From positions 186,001-250,000 of the forward strand of contig JAEZGN010000009.1 in assembly GCA_023437305.1 (NCBI GenBank): DNA of 64,000 nucleotides, written 5' to 3'. Positions 9,337-18,408 of the stretch are shown in pieces (positions within the stretch are counted from its first letter, which is position 1; each line of letters starts with the position of its first letter). Under the pieces are notes generated by a model that worked only from the letters and a program-made list of their open reading frames with translations, had not been told where the DNA came from and made no database searches. This DNA comes from Bacteroidota bacterium. GTDB taxonomy: Bacteria; Bacteroidota; Bacteroidia; Bacteroidales; Dysgonomonadaceae. The position numbers and the translations under genes are program-made.

Positions 9337-9372
9337 TAAAAAGAGTGACTTTAGTTGCTCTTTTCTTTTTTT
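9337..9372 (+). terminator. Hairpin terminator after feoAB
   Basis: AAGAGTGACT (9341-9350) pairs with AGTTGCTCTT (9353-9362) with two G-T pairs. A T-rich run (9361-9373) follows. It is 60 bases after the feoAB stop. The remaining stretch to 9578 shows nothing recognisable. Confidence 0.6.
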
Positions 9373-9578
9373 TGAAAAAGTTATGATTAAATGTTAAATA
9401 TCTGCTTTTTATACAAATGTAAGTGCTTGTTTTTTGAATGTTTTTTTTGAATATAGCTCCAGAGTAGTTTCAATATGCTATGTATTTAACATTTGGGTCG
9501 CCTGTATGTGTTTGTAAATCTGTGTTTAATTGTGTTTGTTCTTTCAAAATGACAAAATTTGTATAATTTAATCTAAGA

Positions 9579-9609
9579 TTTGTTTTTTCGTGAAAATTGC
9601 CTAATTTTG
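9579..9609 (+). promoter_or_regulatory. Promoter of the susCD-like trio
   Basis: TTTG at 9579-9582, 19 bases, then TAATTTTG at 9602-9609 fit the Bacteroidota promoter consensus exactly. It lies about 98 bases upstream of the SusC start codon and after the feoAB terminator, so the trio is likely transcribed on its own. Confidence 0.75.
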
Positions 9610-9706
9610 CATATCAAAAGACAAACTGATGCTAAAAAGTCTGATATTGCATCAAAGTGTTAGCGTCAGAATGAAGTTTTAATTTAGAAATTAAAGTAGT
9701 GTTTGT

Positions 9707-12700
9707 ATGATGAAAAGAGTGATGTTAATTCTATCCTGCTTATTTATAAGTATAGGATTTATTACAGCACAAACAACTCGCGTTACCGGTATTGTTGTAG
9801 ACAATGCTGGAGAGCCGGTTATTAGTGCTTCAGTCGTAGTGAAAGGAACTACTGTCGGAGTTTCGACTGATTTAGATGGGAATTTTTCGATAAATGTACC
9901 TGAGGGTAAAAATACCTTAGTATTTTCTCTTATCGGAATGAAAACAGTGGAGGCAAAGATTTCTCAAAATATGAGGGTCGTTATGGAGAACGATGAACAT
10001 ATTTTGGGTGATGTCGTTGTTACGGCATTAGGGATTACAAGAGATAAGAAAGCATTAGGCTATGCTACTCAAGATGTAAAATCCGACAAGTTGAATATGA
10101 CGGGTAATACAGACTTAACGAAATCGCTGCAAGGTAAAGTAGTCGGTGTAGATTTGAAAAACTCTAGTGGTATGCCCGGAGCTTCATCTCAAGTCGTTAT
10201 TCGTGGAGCTCGTTCTTTTGATGGTGACAATACTCCGCTTTATGTTGTTGATGGTATGCCAATTGCAAGTACATCTTATTACGATACAGGCAATAGTGTT
10301 AGTGGTTCAGACCTTGCTAATAGAGCATTGGATATTGATCCTAATGATATTGAGTCTGTTAATATATTAAGAGGGCAGGCTGCTGCAGCTCTTTATGGAC
10401 TTCGTGCTTCTAATGGAGCCGTAATTATTACGACAAAAAGTGGAAAAGGTAAGACGATTGGTAAAACAAATATAAGTTTAACCCAGACTGTTGCTTTTGA
10501 TGTTGTATCGCGTACCCCTGACTATCAAAAAACTTGGGCGCAAGGTATGAGAGGTGTATACGCTTCAAGTAAATCAAATGACAATTCTCATGCTTCTATG
10601 GCATGGGGACCTAAAATTTCTGATTTACCTAATGACCCTGTTTATGGTGGTAACGGTAAAGGACATGATGGAAAATATCAAGTTCCTCAATTAATAGAGG
10701 GTGGTTATGCTCCAGAAGATGCTTGGGTAACACCTGGTGTTTATGATAACTGGAATGATTATTTTAGAACGGGTGTTCAGTCAACAACATCGGTTTTAGT
10801 CAGTCGAGCTGAAAATACCGGTACTTTTGCTGTTGGTATTTCTTATACTGATCAATCAGGGATAGCCTTGAATACAGGGATGGAGAAATGGAATGCCAAA
10901 GCTAATGGAGATAAAAAGTTGAATGATCATTTTACCGTAGGTTTTTCTGCTAACTTCTCTAAAAATAGTGTTGATAAATTGTCTGGAGCAAATGATGGTT
11001 CTTTAGCTGGAGTAATGGGTGCACCTGCCAGTTATAATCTTAAAGGAATGCCTTATCGTACAGCAAGTGATCCGTACAAACAAGTTTATTATCGCAGCTT
11101 GACTTTTGACAATCCTTATTGGATACAATATAATAATACGTTTTCGGAGAATACAAATCGTTTCTTTGGAAATTTATTTGGTCAATATGAAACTAAATTA
11201 GCTGATGATCATAAAATTACCCTTAAATATCAATTAGGTGCGGATACTTATACCACTCATTATCAAGATATCTTTGGTTATGGTCATGCTGGTAAAACAG
11301 GTACAATAGATAATTATGGTATAACACAATTTACTTATAACTCTTTATTTACTGCAGTTTATGATTGGAAAATTTCAAACGATTTGGACTTTAACTTTAT
11401 AGCAGGAAATGAATTAAACCATACTAATAATAAGTCCTATAGCGAATATGGTGAAAACTTTAACTTTGGTGGTTGGAATCATATTGGGAATGCTAATACA
11501 GTTACAGCGAGTGAAGCACAAAGTCAGGAGCGTACAGTAGGCTTTTTTGGAAGTATGTCACTTTCTTATCTGAATATGTTGTATTTTAATGCAACTGCTC
11601 GTCAGGATATTGCTTCTACTATGCCTCCCAAAAATAGAACATTTTTCTATCCATCTGTATCTTTAGGATTTGTGTTTACAGAATTAGAACCTTTCAAGAA
11701 TCAAAATGTACTTAGCTTTGGGAAAATTAGAGGTTCTTATGCAGAAGTAGGTCAGGCAAGCTCTAGATATATGAATAATTATTACTATCGTCCTACTTAT
11801 GGCGGAGGATTTTGGCAAGGACAACCGATTGTTTATCCTGTAGACGGTGTAAGTGGTTATATTCAGTACCCTAATCTATACGATCCTAATCTGAAACCGC
11901 AAAATACAAAATCATGGGAAATTGGGTTACAGCTAAACTTCCTTCAGGATAGGATAAGCCTTGATTATACTTATGCTAACCAAAATACTGTAGATCAGAT
12001 ATTCCCGGTTCCTCTTCCAGGTTCTACAGGTGCATCATCACTTATAACTAATGGTGGACAGATGAAATCTACCTCTCACGAGCTTATGCTAAATGTGACC
12101 CCAATACTTATGAAAGATTTCCGTTGGGATATAAATCTAAATTATTCAAAATTGGATAATAAGGTCGTTTCACTACGCGAAGGTGTTGAGTCAATTATGC
12201 TTGGAGGCTTTGTTACTCCTCAAGTTCGTGCAGGTATAAACTCTACATACCCTGTTATTTATGGAGTTCAGTATAAAAAGGATAAAGAAGGACGTATATT
12301 AGTTGACGAAAATCCTAATAGTGTTACTTATGGTATGCCGATGGCTGGAGAACCAGGTGTAATAGGAAAAGTTTCTCCCGATTTTATTTTGGGTGGAGGT
12401 ACAACGTTGACATATAAGTCTGTTTCGCTAGGAGTAGTATTCGAATGGAAAAACGGTGGTCAAATGTATTCAGGTATGAATGGGTTAATGGATACATATG
12501 GTGTTTCTAAGAGAACCGAAGATAGAACTTCTACTTTTATTTTCAAAGGTTATAAAGCAGACGGAACTCCTAATGATATTGTTAGAGGTGGCGCTAACGA
12601 TAAAAATGCTTATCAAACTTTATATTCTGATGTACTCTCTAATATTGATGAATCATATATATATGGCAATTCATTTTTAAAATTAAGGGAAATTTCTTTA

Positions 12701-12901
12701 AGATATGCTCTTCCAAAATCAGTATTCTCGAAAGCTGATGTGGCTCTTTCTGCTTTTGCTCGTAATATTTTACTTTGGACTGAATTGCCAAATGCAGACC
12801 CTGAAAGTTCACAAGGTAACAACAATATGATGGGTGCCTTTGAACGCTTCTCGTTACCCCAAACTTCGAGCTTTGGATTTAGTGTTAATGTAAATTTCTA
12901 A
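9707..12901 (+). CDS. SusC/RagA-type TonB-dependent outer membrane transporter
   Basis: The 1064-residue product has a signal peptide ending near ITAQ, a carboxypeptidase-regulatory-like domain (about 22-95, VTGIVVDNAGEPVISASVVVKGT), then a TonB-box region and plug (DVVVTALGITRDKKALGYA onward, with SLQGKVVGVDLKNSSGMPGA and VIRGARSF). A long C-terminal beta-barrel ends in FGFSVNVNF, with a terminal aromatic as outer membrane barrels need. SusC proteins import large ligands with a SusD lid. The partner susD starts 14 bases after the stop. No polysaccharide-degrading genes are nearby, so the ligand is unknown. Its position between two Feo genes leaves iron-linked uptake possible but unproven. 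Confidence 0.92.
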   Translation: MMKRVMLILSCLFISIGFITAQTTRVTGIVVDNAGEPVISASVVVKGTTVGVSTDLDGNFSINVPEGKNTLVFSLIGMKTVEAKISQNMRVVMENDEHILGDVVVTALGITRDKKALGYATQDVKSDKLNMTGNTDLTKSLQGKVVGVDLKNSSGMPGASSQVVIRGARSFDGDNTPLYVVDGMPIASTSYYDTGNSVSGSDLANRALDIDPNDIESVNILRGQAAAALYGLRASNGAVIITTKSGKGKTIGKTNISLTQTVAFDVVSRTPDYQKTWAQGMRGVYASSKSNDNSHASMAWGPKISDLPNDPVYGGNGKGHDGKYQVPQLIEGGYAPEDAWVTPGVYDNWNDYFRTGVQSTTSVLVSRAENTGTFAVGISYTDQSGIALNTGMEKWNAKANGDKKLNDHFTVGFSANFSKNSVDKLSGANDGSLAGVMGAPASYNLKGMPYRTASDPYKQVYYRSLTFDNPYWIQYNNTFSENTNRFFGNLFGQYETKLADDHKITLKYQLGADTYTTHYQDIFGYGHAGKTGTIDNYGITQFTYNSLFTAVYDWKISNDLDFNFIAGNELNHTNNKSYSEYGENFNFGGWNHIGNANTVTASEAQSQERTVGFFGSMSLSYLNMLYFNATARQDIASTMPPKNRTFFYPSVSLGFVFTELEPFKNQNVLSFGKIRGSYAEVGQASSRYMNNYYYRPTYGGGFWQGQPIVYPVDGVSGYIQYPNLYDPNLKPQNTKSWEIGLQLNFLQDRISLDYTYANQNTVDQIFPVPLPGSTGASSLITNGGQMKSTSHELMLNVTPILMKDFRWDINLNYSKLDNKVVSLREGVESIMLGGFVTPQVRAGINSTYPVIYGVQYKKDKEGRILVDENPNSVTYGMPMAGEPGVIGKVSPDFILGGGTTLTYKSVSLGVVFEWKNGGQMYSGMNGLMDTYGVSKRTEDRTSTFIFKGYKADGTPNDIVRGGANDKNAYQTLYSDVLSNIDESYIYGNSFLKLREISLRYALPKSVFSKADVALSAFARNILLWTELPNADPESSQGNNNMMGAFERFSLPQTSSFGFSVNVNF

Positions 12902-12914
12902 AGATAAATAAGAT

Positions 12915-14348
12915 ATGAAAAATAGAAATTTTTTACTAGTATTATTGATGTCATTGGGGTTGTTTTCTTGTACCGAAAGTATCATGCAAGATATTAACGA
13001 GGACAAAAATCACCCTGCCGATATGGCTTCAAAATTTATAATTACTGATGTAATTAATAATACATCTTTTAGTGTAATAGGCTCAGACTTCTCATTTTAC
13101 GCTTCAGTATATGTCGAATATAATGTAGGAGTGCATGGTCAAATGTATAATGCTGAGATTAGAATTGGTGAACCAACAAGTGCAACTACTTATAATAATA
13201 GCTGGAATAATGTCTATTCTAATTTATTGAACTTGAAGAAAGTTATAGAGAAATGTTCGCCTGGGGGCTCTGAAGAAAGTAATACAGCTGTCTTAGGCAT
13301 AGCACAGGTTTTAAGTGCCTATAATTTGGTTACATTAACAGACCTAATGGGGGATGTGCCTTGGACAGAAGCACTACAGCCAGGTGTTGTTTGGACTCCA
13401 GCTCTAGATAAGCAACAAAGTTTGTATGAGGCTGTAAATAAGTTAATAACTGATGGTATAGCTAATCTCGAAAAAACATCAAGTGTTCCTGCCATTGGAA
13501 CTCAAGATCCTATTTATAAAGGAGTGGCAAGTAATTGGGTTAAATTTGCTTACGGATTGAAGGCTCGTCTAGCAATGCGTTTGTCGAAAGTTAAACCTGA
13601 TTATGATGCTGTAATTGATGCCGCAAATAAATCCTTTACGGCAAAAGGAGAAGAAGCTCTCTTTAAATGTGGGACTATTAAAAATCCATTTAGCATCTTT
13701 TTGACGGATCGAAAAGCTATGGGAGCAAGCCAAAGCTTGCATGATAAGCTTGTCGAAAGAAATGATCCACGTGATGCAAAATTCTTTAAGGCTTATCCGG
13801 GTACAAGTGACTTAATTTTTGCTCCGAATGGTAATCCTAATCAGGTACAAGGGTCTTATGGAGTATCAGCTCTTTCTACATCTACACCTACAGCTCCAAT
13901 TTATTTGATGAGTTATCATGAGCTTGAATTTTTAAAAGCAGAAGCTTACGCACGAAAAGCCGATCTTATAAATGCAAAAATTCACTTAAAAAATGCTGTC
14001 ATTACAGCCTTTGCAAATGTTGGAATTGAAGCTGAGGATGCAACAGATTATTATACAGCTTCTATTGAACCAAAACTTAAAAACCCTACAGATGCATTGA
14101 AAGAGATTATGATGCAAAAATATCTAGGATTATTTGAAGGCGAATCGCTTGAAACTTATAATGATATCAGACGTCTAAAAGCGATGGGAGAAGGGGATTT
14201 TATACTATTGGCTAATACAAAAAATTTCCCTCTCAGATTTACTTATGGAGCTGAAGATGTAACGACTAATAAAAATGTAGCAGAAGCTTACGGTGACGGA
14301 ACTTATGTGTATACGGAAAATGTATGGTGGGCTGGTGGTTCCCGTTAA
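12915..14348 (+). CDS. SusD-like outer membrane lipoprotein
   Basis: The 477-residue protein has the lipobox LGLFSC-T (about residues 15-20). The mature chain has the SusD-like pattern of N-terminal TPR-type helices (NSWNNVYSNLLNLKKVIEKC, AQVLSAYNLVTLTDLMGDVPWTEAL) and a late segment, YLMSYHELEFLKAEAYARKADLINAK, where the last TPR helices sit. The wording GDVPWTEA and FAYGLKARLAMRL resembles the second SusD-like group (SusD-like_2), often linked to non-glycan or undefined ligands. It acts as the surface lid of the neighbouring SusC. It lies between susC and a third lipoprotein in one apparent operon. Confidence 0.88.
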   Translation: MKNRNFLLVLLMSLGLFSCTESIMQDINEDKNHPADMASKFIITDVINNTSFSVIGSDFSFYASVYVEYNVGVHGQMYNAEIRIGEPTSATTYNNSWNNVYSNLLNLKKVIEKCSPGGSEESNTAVLGIAQVLSAYNLVTLTDLMGDVPWTEALQPGVVWTPALDKQQSLYEAVNKLITDGIANLEKTSSVPAIGTQDPIYKGVASNWVKFAYGLKARLAMRLSKVKPDYDAVIDAANKSFTAKGEEALFKCGTIKNPFSIFLTDRKAMGASQSLHDKLVERNDPRDAKFFKAYPGTSDLIFAPNGNPNQVQGSYGVSALSTSTPTAPIYLMSYHELEFLKAEAYARKADLINAKIHLKNAVITAFANVGIEAEDATDYYTASIEPKLKNPTDALKEIMMQKYLGLFEGESLETYNDIRRLKAMGEGDFILLANTKNFPLRFTYGAEDVTTNKNVAEAYGDGTYVYTENVWWAGGSR

Positions 14349-14377
14349 ATTCGTAATTTAAATTAATTAGATTGAGT

Positions 14378-15184
14378 ATGAAAATATATATTTATGCAAT
14401 AGTGACTGTTTTATTATTAGTTACAAGTTGCAAAGATCATAACGATAATTTAGTAGAGGAAAGAGGTGCATATGTTGTACCAGTATTATCTGAACCTTCT
14501 CCTGGTTATTTTACTGATAATCTTGAAAAAAGTTATGTTCAGTTTGATTTATCTTTACCAGAAGGAGAAAAAATAGATAAAGCTGAAATAGAAGTAACTC
14601 ACGGGGATAAAAGTGCTATTGTAAAGGAGGTCTCTATTCCTTCTACTGGAGTAAAAGTTACAGCAACAGAAGTGCTTAATGCCCTGAAAATGCCCGTAAG
14701 CGATTACAAGTTAGGTGAAACTTTCAATTTGTATATTCTTACAACTAAAGGAGGAGTAGTGACTCGTTCTGTGGCAAAATTTCCTATTGCTGTTGTTTGT
14801 TACTTTGATCCGGTAATGTTACTAGGTTCATTTGACTTTAAGTCTGATGACTGGGGAGTAGTTGGTAATGTAACAATGGTTGCTGATGCCAATGACCCAT
14901 ATAAGATTTATATTGAAGGATATCCTCAGGCTGAAGGGCTTACTGGAAATGGGAACAGAATAACACTGAATGTTAACCCAAGTAATTTTAGTATAACTGG
15001 ACCAAAGGTAGTTTTAGCTGATAACCTAGCCGAATGGGATCTAACTTATACCAATTATGCTTATGAACCAGTAGCTGGAAAATATAGTGCTTGTGATGAT
15101 GCTTATACTGTTACATTTGCAATATCTGTTACACAAGGTTCATTTGGAAATAACGTATTTACATTTAAGAGAGCAGCAAAGTAA
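14378..15184 (+). CDS. Lipoprotein of the susCD-like operon, probable accessory surface protein
   Basis: The 268-residue product starts at the ATG at 14378; a TTG two codons earlier is possible. Its signal sequence ends in LLVTSC-K, followed by a DHNDN stretch that would suit surface display. The mature part is beta-rich. An N-terminal segment has VQFDLSLPEGEKIDKAEIEV, typical of an Ig-like strand pattern. The second half begins LLGSFDFKSDDWGVVGNVTMVADANDPYKIYIEG and resembles the calycin-like domains common in third genes of SusCD operons. It probably occupies the accessory-binder position (like SusE), with ligand unknown. I do not recognise a specific family. Confidence 0.7.
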   Translation: MKIYIYAIVTVLLLVTSCKDHNDNLVEERGAYVVPVLSEPSPGYFTDNLEKSYVQFDLSLPEGEKIDKAEIEVTHGDKSAIVKEVSIPSTGVKVTATEVLNALKMPVSDYKLGETFNLYILTTKGGVVTRSVAKFPIAVVCYFDPVMLLGSFDFKSDDWGVVGNVTMVADANDPYKIYIEGYPQAEGLTGNGNRITLNVNPSNFSITGPKVVLADNLAEWDLTYTNYAYEPVAGKYSACDDAYTVTFAISVTQGSFGNNVFTFKRAAK

Positions 15185-15210
15185 CTCTCAATTTGTAAAT
15201 TGAATTAACA

Positions 15211-15248
15211 GCCCTAAAGAAGTATTATCTATAGTACTTTTTTAGGGC
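15211..15248 (+). terminator. Terminator after the susCD-like trio
   Basis: GCCCTAAAGAAGTA at 15211-15224 pairs with TACTTTTTTAGGGC at 15235-15248 with one mismatch. A TTGCTTTT tract follows. It lies 26 bases after the last stop of the trio. Confidence 0.7.
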
Positions 15249-15392
15249 TTGCTTTTATTCCGTTAATCTGATGTGAAGAAATTGAATGTCTTCTTCTGTC
15301 TTTACATCCTTTTTTATGTCTTTTAACCTCTCTTTAACGTCAACTTTCTTTTATCTTATGTAACTTTGTTTCTAGAAACGGAGGATAAATAT

Positions 15393-15551
15393 ATGTTTCA
15401 AGAAATTATTGTTGGTATTATAGGCCTATCTGTTGCCTTGCTTGTATTGTTTAAAATTTACGGATTCTTTTTTTCTAAGAATGAGCAAAAAGGTAGTTGC
15501 GGATGTTCGGGATGTGGCTGTAGTACGAAGCAAAAACAAGTAAAATATTGA
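15393..15551 (+). CDS. FeoB-associated Cys-rich membrane protein
   Basis: This small protein of 52 residues starts MFQEIIVGIIGLSVALLVL. It has one transmembrane helix followed by a basic stretch and the tail GSCGCSGCGCSTK, with four clustered cysteines. This matches the FeoB-associated Cys-rich membrane protein family, thought to act with FeoB in bacteria lacking FeoC. The frame opens earlier with a TTG at 15366, but the ATG at 15393, preceded by GGAGGATAAATAT, is the better start. It stands apart from feoAB, with a three-gene susCD operon in between. The role as Feo partner is inferred from the family. Confidence 0.8.
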   Translation: MFQEIIVGIIGLSVALLVLFKIYGFFFSKNEQKGSCGCSGCGCSTKQKQVKY

Positions 15552-15611
15552 GGTTTTATTTGGAGTGAAGGATAAATATTCATATATTTGATATAAAGAT
15601 TTAAGTCGTGT

Positions 15612-15777
15612 TGGTCGATTGGGAAGCTCATCAATTAAAAAATGACCGAGACAAGCTTTTGATTCTAATGGCGGGCCACACCTTCGGGTTGCTTAGCGCG
15701 GTGGATTACAAAGGGATCGAAGCACTCAAATCCTGTTTTACGGAGTTTCGGTATATCCACCAATACGACTTTCTATA
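15612..15777. other. GC-richer structured block, possible noncoding RNA
   Basis: Between AT-rich flanks sits a block with clearly higher GC. GGTGGATTAC (15700-15709) can pair with GTATATCCACC (15751-15761) through a 10-bp stem with one bulge. Inside that stem GGGAT (15713-15717) can pair with ATCCT (15730-15734), and ACCTTCGGGT (15680-15689) makes a small hairpin upstream. An intrinsic terminator follows immediately. An open frame from 15608 crosses the block but runs on past the terminator hairpin, lacks a good ribosome binding site and shows no familiar domain. I cannot match it to a known RNA family. Confidence 0.35.
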
Positions 15778-15778
15778 C

Positions 15779-15813
15779 AAAAGGAGTTACTTTTATGAAG
15801 TAGCTCCTTTTTG
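15779..15813 (+). terminator. Strong intrinsic terminator after the structured block
   Basis: AAAAGGAGTTACTT pairs with AAGTAGCTCCTTTT around a short loop (one G-T pair), and the right arm runs into a T-tract. No recognised coding gene ends just before it. It therefore points to a short transcript from the 15612-15777 block, or to a distant end for the Cys-rich gene at 15551. Confidence 0.7.
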
Positions 15814-15865
15814 CGTTATAACCTTCTTTATTTTTATTTCATATTTTCTTTATGGTATATTTTCT

Positions 15866-15893
15866 TTTGTTATTTCTATTAATTGTATATTTG
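15866..15893 (+). promoter_or_regulatory. Probable promoter of the pyrE operon
   Basis: TATATTTG at 15886-15893 fits the TAnnTTTG -7 element. TTTG at 15866-15869 is a possible -33 element, with a shorter than usual 16-base spacer. It lies 42 bases before the pyrE start. Confidence 0.5.
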
Positions 15894-15935
15894 TAATCGA
15901 ATAATATTGATTGTTGTTATTTATATCAAACAAAA

Positions 15936-16565
15936 ATGGACACTTTAGAGAAACTGACCGCTGAAAAATTACTTAGTATTAGGGCTATTAAACTACAACC
16001 TTCAAACCCTTTTACATGGGCGTCAGGATGGAAATCACCTATTTATTGTGATAATCGTAAATTGATATCGTATCCTCGCATACGTACTTTTATTAAAACC
16101 GAATTATCCCGACTTATTCTCGAAAATTTTCAGGAGGCTGATGCCATAGCTGGAGTTGCTACCGGAGCCATTGCACCCGGAGTTTTAGTAGCTGATGCGT
16201 TAGGTTTACCTTTTGTTTACATACGGGCCACACCTAAAGATCACGGATTGGAAAACCTTATTGAAGGGGAGTTGAAGCCGGGTAGTAAAGTGGTAGTAGT
16301 AGAGGATCTTATATCTACAGGGTCGAGTAGCCTTAAAGCAGTAGAGGCAATCCGTCGCGATAGCTCTGAGGTAATTGGAATGGTTGCTAATTTCACTTAT
16401 GGTTTTCCTGTTGCAACAGAAAACTTCAAAAAAGCTGATGTGAAACTGATTACTCTTACCGATTATGACGCTGTGCTGAAAGAGGCTTTACGCATAGAAT
16501 ATATTGCTGAATCAGATCTGGATACATTACAGGAATGGAGAAAGTCTCCGGCAGATTGGAAATAA
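15936..16565 (+). CDS. pyrE: Orotate phosphoribosyltransferase
   Basis: The 209-residue enzyme joins orotate and PRPP to form orotidine monophosphate in pyrimidine synthesis. The N-terminal part has AIKLQPSNPFTWASGWKSPI, the loop typical of PyrE. The PRPP-binding motif VVVVEDLISTGSSSLKAVEA lies at about 118-137, and KDHG in ATPKDHGLE is the mobile catalytic loop. Length is normal for the bacterial family. It opens a compact group, with an SRPBCC protein 13 bases and argH about 460 bases downstream. Confidence 0.95.
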   Translation: MDTLEKLTAEKLLSIRAIKLQPSNPFTWASGWKSPIYCDNRKLISYPRIRTFIKTELSRLILENFQEADAIAGVATGAIAPGVLVADALGLPFVYIRATPKDHGLENLIEGELKPGSKVVVVEDLISTGSSSLKAVEAIRRDSSEVIGMVANFTYGFPVATENFKKADVKLITLTDYDAVLKEALRIEYIAESDLDTLQEWRKSPADWK

Positions 16566-16578
16566 TCCATAATATATA

Positions 16579-17022
16579 ATGGCTGAATTTGTAAGTGAAG
16601 TAAAAACAATTCCGCATTCTGATGCGGATATATATACAGTGCTTTCCGATTTAAATAATTTGGAACTGGCTAAAGATAAGATACCTCAGAATATGGTCAA
16701 AGATTTGTCTTTTGATCAGGATTCTTGTACCGTAACTGTTGATCCGGTAGGGAAAATACGTTTCGTTGTGGTTGAACGTGACCCCAATAAAACAATAAAA
16801 TTTCAGGCCGAGCAATTGCCTTTTGATGTCACAATGTGGATACAACTAAAATCCTCGGCTGACGACGAAACGAAGATGAAGCTTACTATTAAAGCTGATT
16901 TGAATCCTTTCCTGAAGCCTATGGTTTCTAAACCATTGCAGGCAGGATTAGATAAGGTAGCTGAAAGTCTTTCTGCTCTGCCTTATGCTGATATTTTGAA
17001 TAAAGGAAGAATACAGGAATAG
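16579..17022 (+). CDS. SRPBCC (START-like) superfamily protein
   Basis: The 147-residue protein begins MAEFVSEVKTIPHSDADIYTVLSDLNNLELAKDKIP, the opening strand and two helices of polyketide-cyclase/START-type helix-grip folds. It then has strand-rich segments (CTVTVDPVGKIRFVVVERD, TIKFQAEQLPFDVTMWIQL, KMKLTIKADLNPFLKPM) and closes with the long C-terminal helix (KPLQAGLDKVAESLSALPYADIL). Such folds bind hydrophobic ligands. No catalytic residues are evident and the ligand is unknown. It is packed between pyrE and argH, 3 bases before argH, which implies one transcript without proving a role in either pathway. Confidence 0.8.
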   Translation: MAEFVSEVKTIPHSDADIYTVLSDLNNLELAKDKIPQNMVKDLSFDQDSCTVTVDPVGKIRFVVVERDPNKTIKFQAEQLPFDVTMWIQLKSSADDETKMKLTIKADLNPFLKPMVSKPLQAGLDKVAESLSALPYADILNKGRIQE

Positions 17023-17025
17023 CCA

Positions 17026-18363
17026 ATGAAACTTTGGGAAAAAAGCGTTCAAGTAAATAAAGATGTAGAGTCTTATACTGTTGGACGAGACAGGGAGTTG
17101 GATGTATATCTTGCTCCTTATGATGTTTTAGGATCTATGGCTCACATTACCATGTTAGAGTCTGTTGGGCTGTTGACAAAAGACGAATTGGCTGTTTTAA
17201 TCAAAGAACTGAAGGTAATATATAAACTGGCAGTTTCCGGCGAATTCGTAATAGAGGATGGCATTGAAGATGTGCATTCTCAGGTAGAACTTATGCTTAC
17301 CCGTAAGCTGGGAGATGTAGGTAAAAAGATTCATAGTGGTCGTTCTCGTAACGATCAGGTACTGATTGATCTGAAACTTTTTACCCGCGATCAGATTCAT
17401 TCTCTCGTAAATTCGGTTACGAAACTGATCGAGGTTCTTTTAGCGCAGAGTGAAAAATATAAAAGCATCCTCATGCCCGGCTATACTCACTTGCAGATAG
17501 CTATGCCTTCGTCTTTTGGGCTATGGTTTGGGTCTTATGCCGAAAGTCTTGTTGATGATCTTCAATTACTTTTGGCTGCATATAGGATATGTAATCGGAA
17601 TCCGCTCGGATCGGCGGCAGGATATGGATCTTCATTTCCGCTCAATCGTCAGATGACAACCGATCTGTTAGGCTTTGACTCCATGAATTATAACGTTGTT
17701 TATGCACAGATGGGACGTGGTAAGATGGAGCGTGTAGTCGCTTTTGCTATAGCTAACATTGCCGCTACATTATCGAAATTGTCGTATGATGCATGCTTGT
17801 ACAACAGCCAGAATTTTGGATTTATTAAACTTCCTGACGAATATACTACAGGATCGAGCATAATGCCTCATAAAAAGAATCCTGATGTATTTGAGCTTAC
17901 ACGGGCAAAATGTAATAAGTTGCAAGGCTTACCAAATAACATAACGCTAATTACCAATAATCTTCCATCCGGATATTTCAGAGATTTGCAAATAATTAAA
18001 GAGTTGTTTATTCCTTCATTCGAAGAAATGAATGACTGTTTGCAGATGGTTGCGCGAATGGTGGGTGAAGTGAAAATAAACGAACATATACTGGATGACC
18101 CTAAATATCTTTTGATATTCAGTGTTGAAGAAGTTAACAGACTGGTACTCGAAGGTGTTCCTTTCCGTGATGCTTATAAGCAAGTTGGACTGGAAATAGA
18201 AAAAGGAAATTTTAGCCATAATAAAGAAGTACATCATACACACGAAGGAAGTATCGGTAACTTGTGTAATGATAGTATCGATATACTCAAACAGCAGATT
18301 GTAGATCAATTCGAATTTGAAAAAGTGATATCTGCTGAGAAAAAATTACTTGGGGAGGGTTGA
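17026..18363 (+). CDS. argH: Argininosuccinate lyase
   Basis: The 445-residue enzyme cleaves argininosuccinate to arginine and fumarate, the last step of arginine synthesis. The fumarase/aspartase superfamily signature GSSIMPHKKN lies at about residues 276-285, and the catalytic serine is in this loop. Other family segments are IHSGRSRNDQV (substrate binding), MPGYTHLQIAMP with the catalytic His, and NPLGSAAGYG. Length is near that of other ArgH proteins. The gene follows an SRPBCC protein gene by 3 bases, and serB starts 45 bases after it. Confidence 0.95.
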   Translation: MKLWEKSVQVNKDVESYTVGRDRELDVYLAPYDVLGSMAHITMLESVGLLTKDELAVLIKELKVIYKLAVSGEFVIEDGIEDVHSQVELMLTRKLGDVGKKIHSGRSRNDQVLIDLKLFTRDQIHSLVNSVTKLIEVLLAQSEKYKSILMPGYTHLQIAMPSSFGLWFGSYAESLVDDLQLLLAAYRICNRNPLGSAAGYGSSFPLNRQMTTDLLGFDSMNYNVVYAQMGRGKMERVVAFAIANIAATLSKLSYDACLYNSQNFGFIKLPDEYTTGSSIMPHKKNPDVFELTRAKCNKLQGLPNNITLITNNLPSGYFRDLQIIKELFIPSFEEMNDCLQMVARMVGEVKINEHILDDPKYLLIFSVEEVNRLVLEGVPFRDAYKQVGLEIEKGNFSHNKEVHHTHEGSIGNLCNDSIDILKQQIVDQFEFEKVISAEKKLLGEG

Positions 18364-18408
18364 AATCCTTCACCAAATAAGTTTTAATGCATAGCTTAAT
18401 ATTTATAT

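Noticed and set aside
15700..15761. tRNA-like closing stem (GGTGGAT / ATCCACC)
   Set aside because: The segment is only 62 bases and lacks a T-loop (GTTCRA) and a D-arm, so no tRNA gene is supported.
15608..15904. Open frame across the GC-rich block near pyrE
   Set aside because: Starts at GTG without a good ribosome binding site, runs through a strong terminator hairpin into T-rich DNA, and has no known domain. The block is better described as possible structured RNA.
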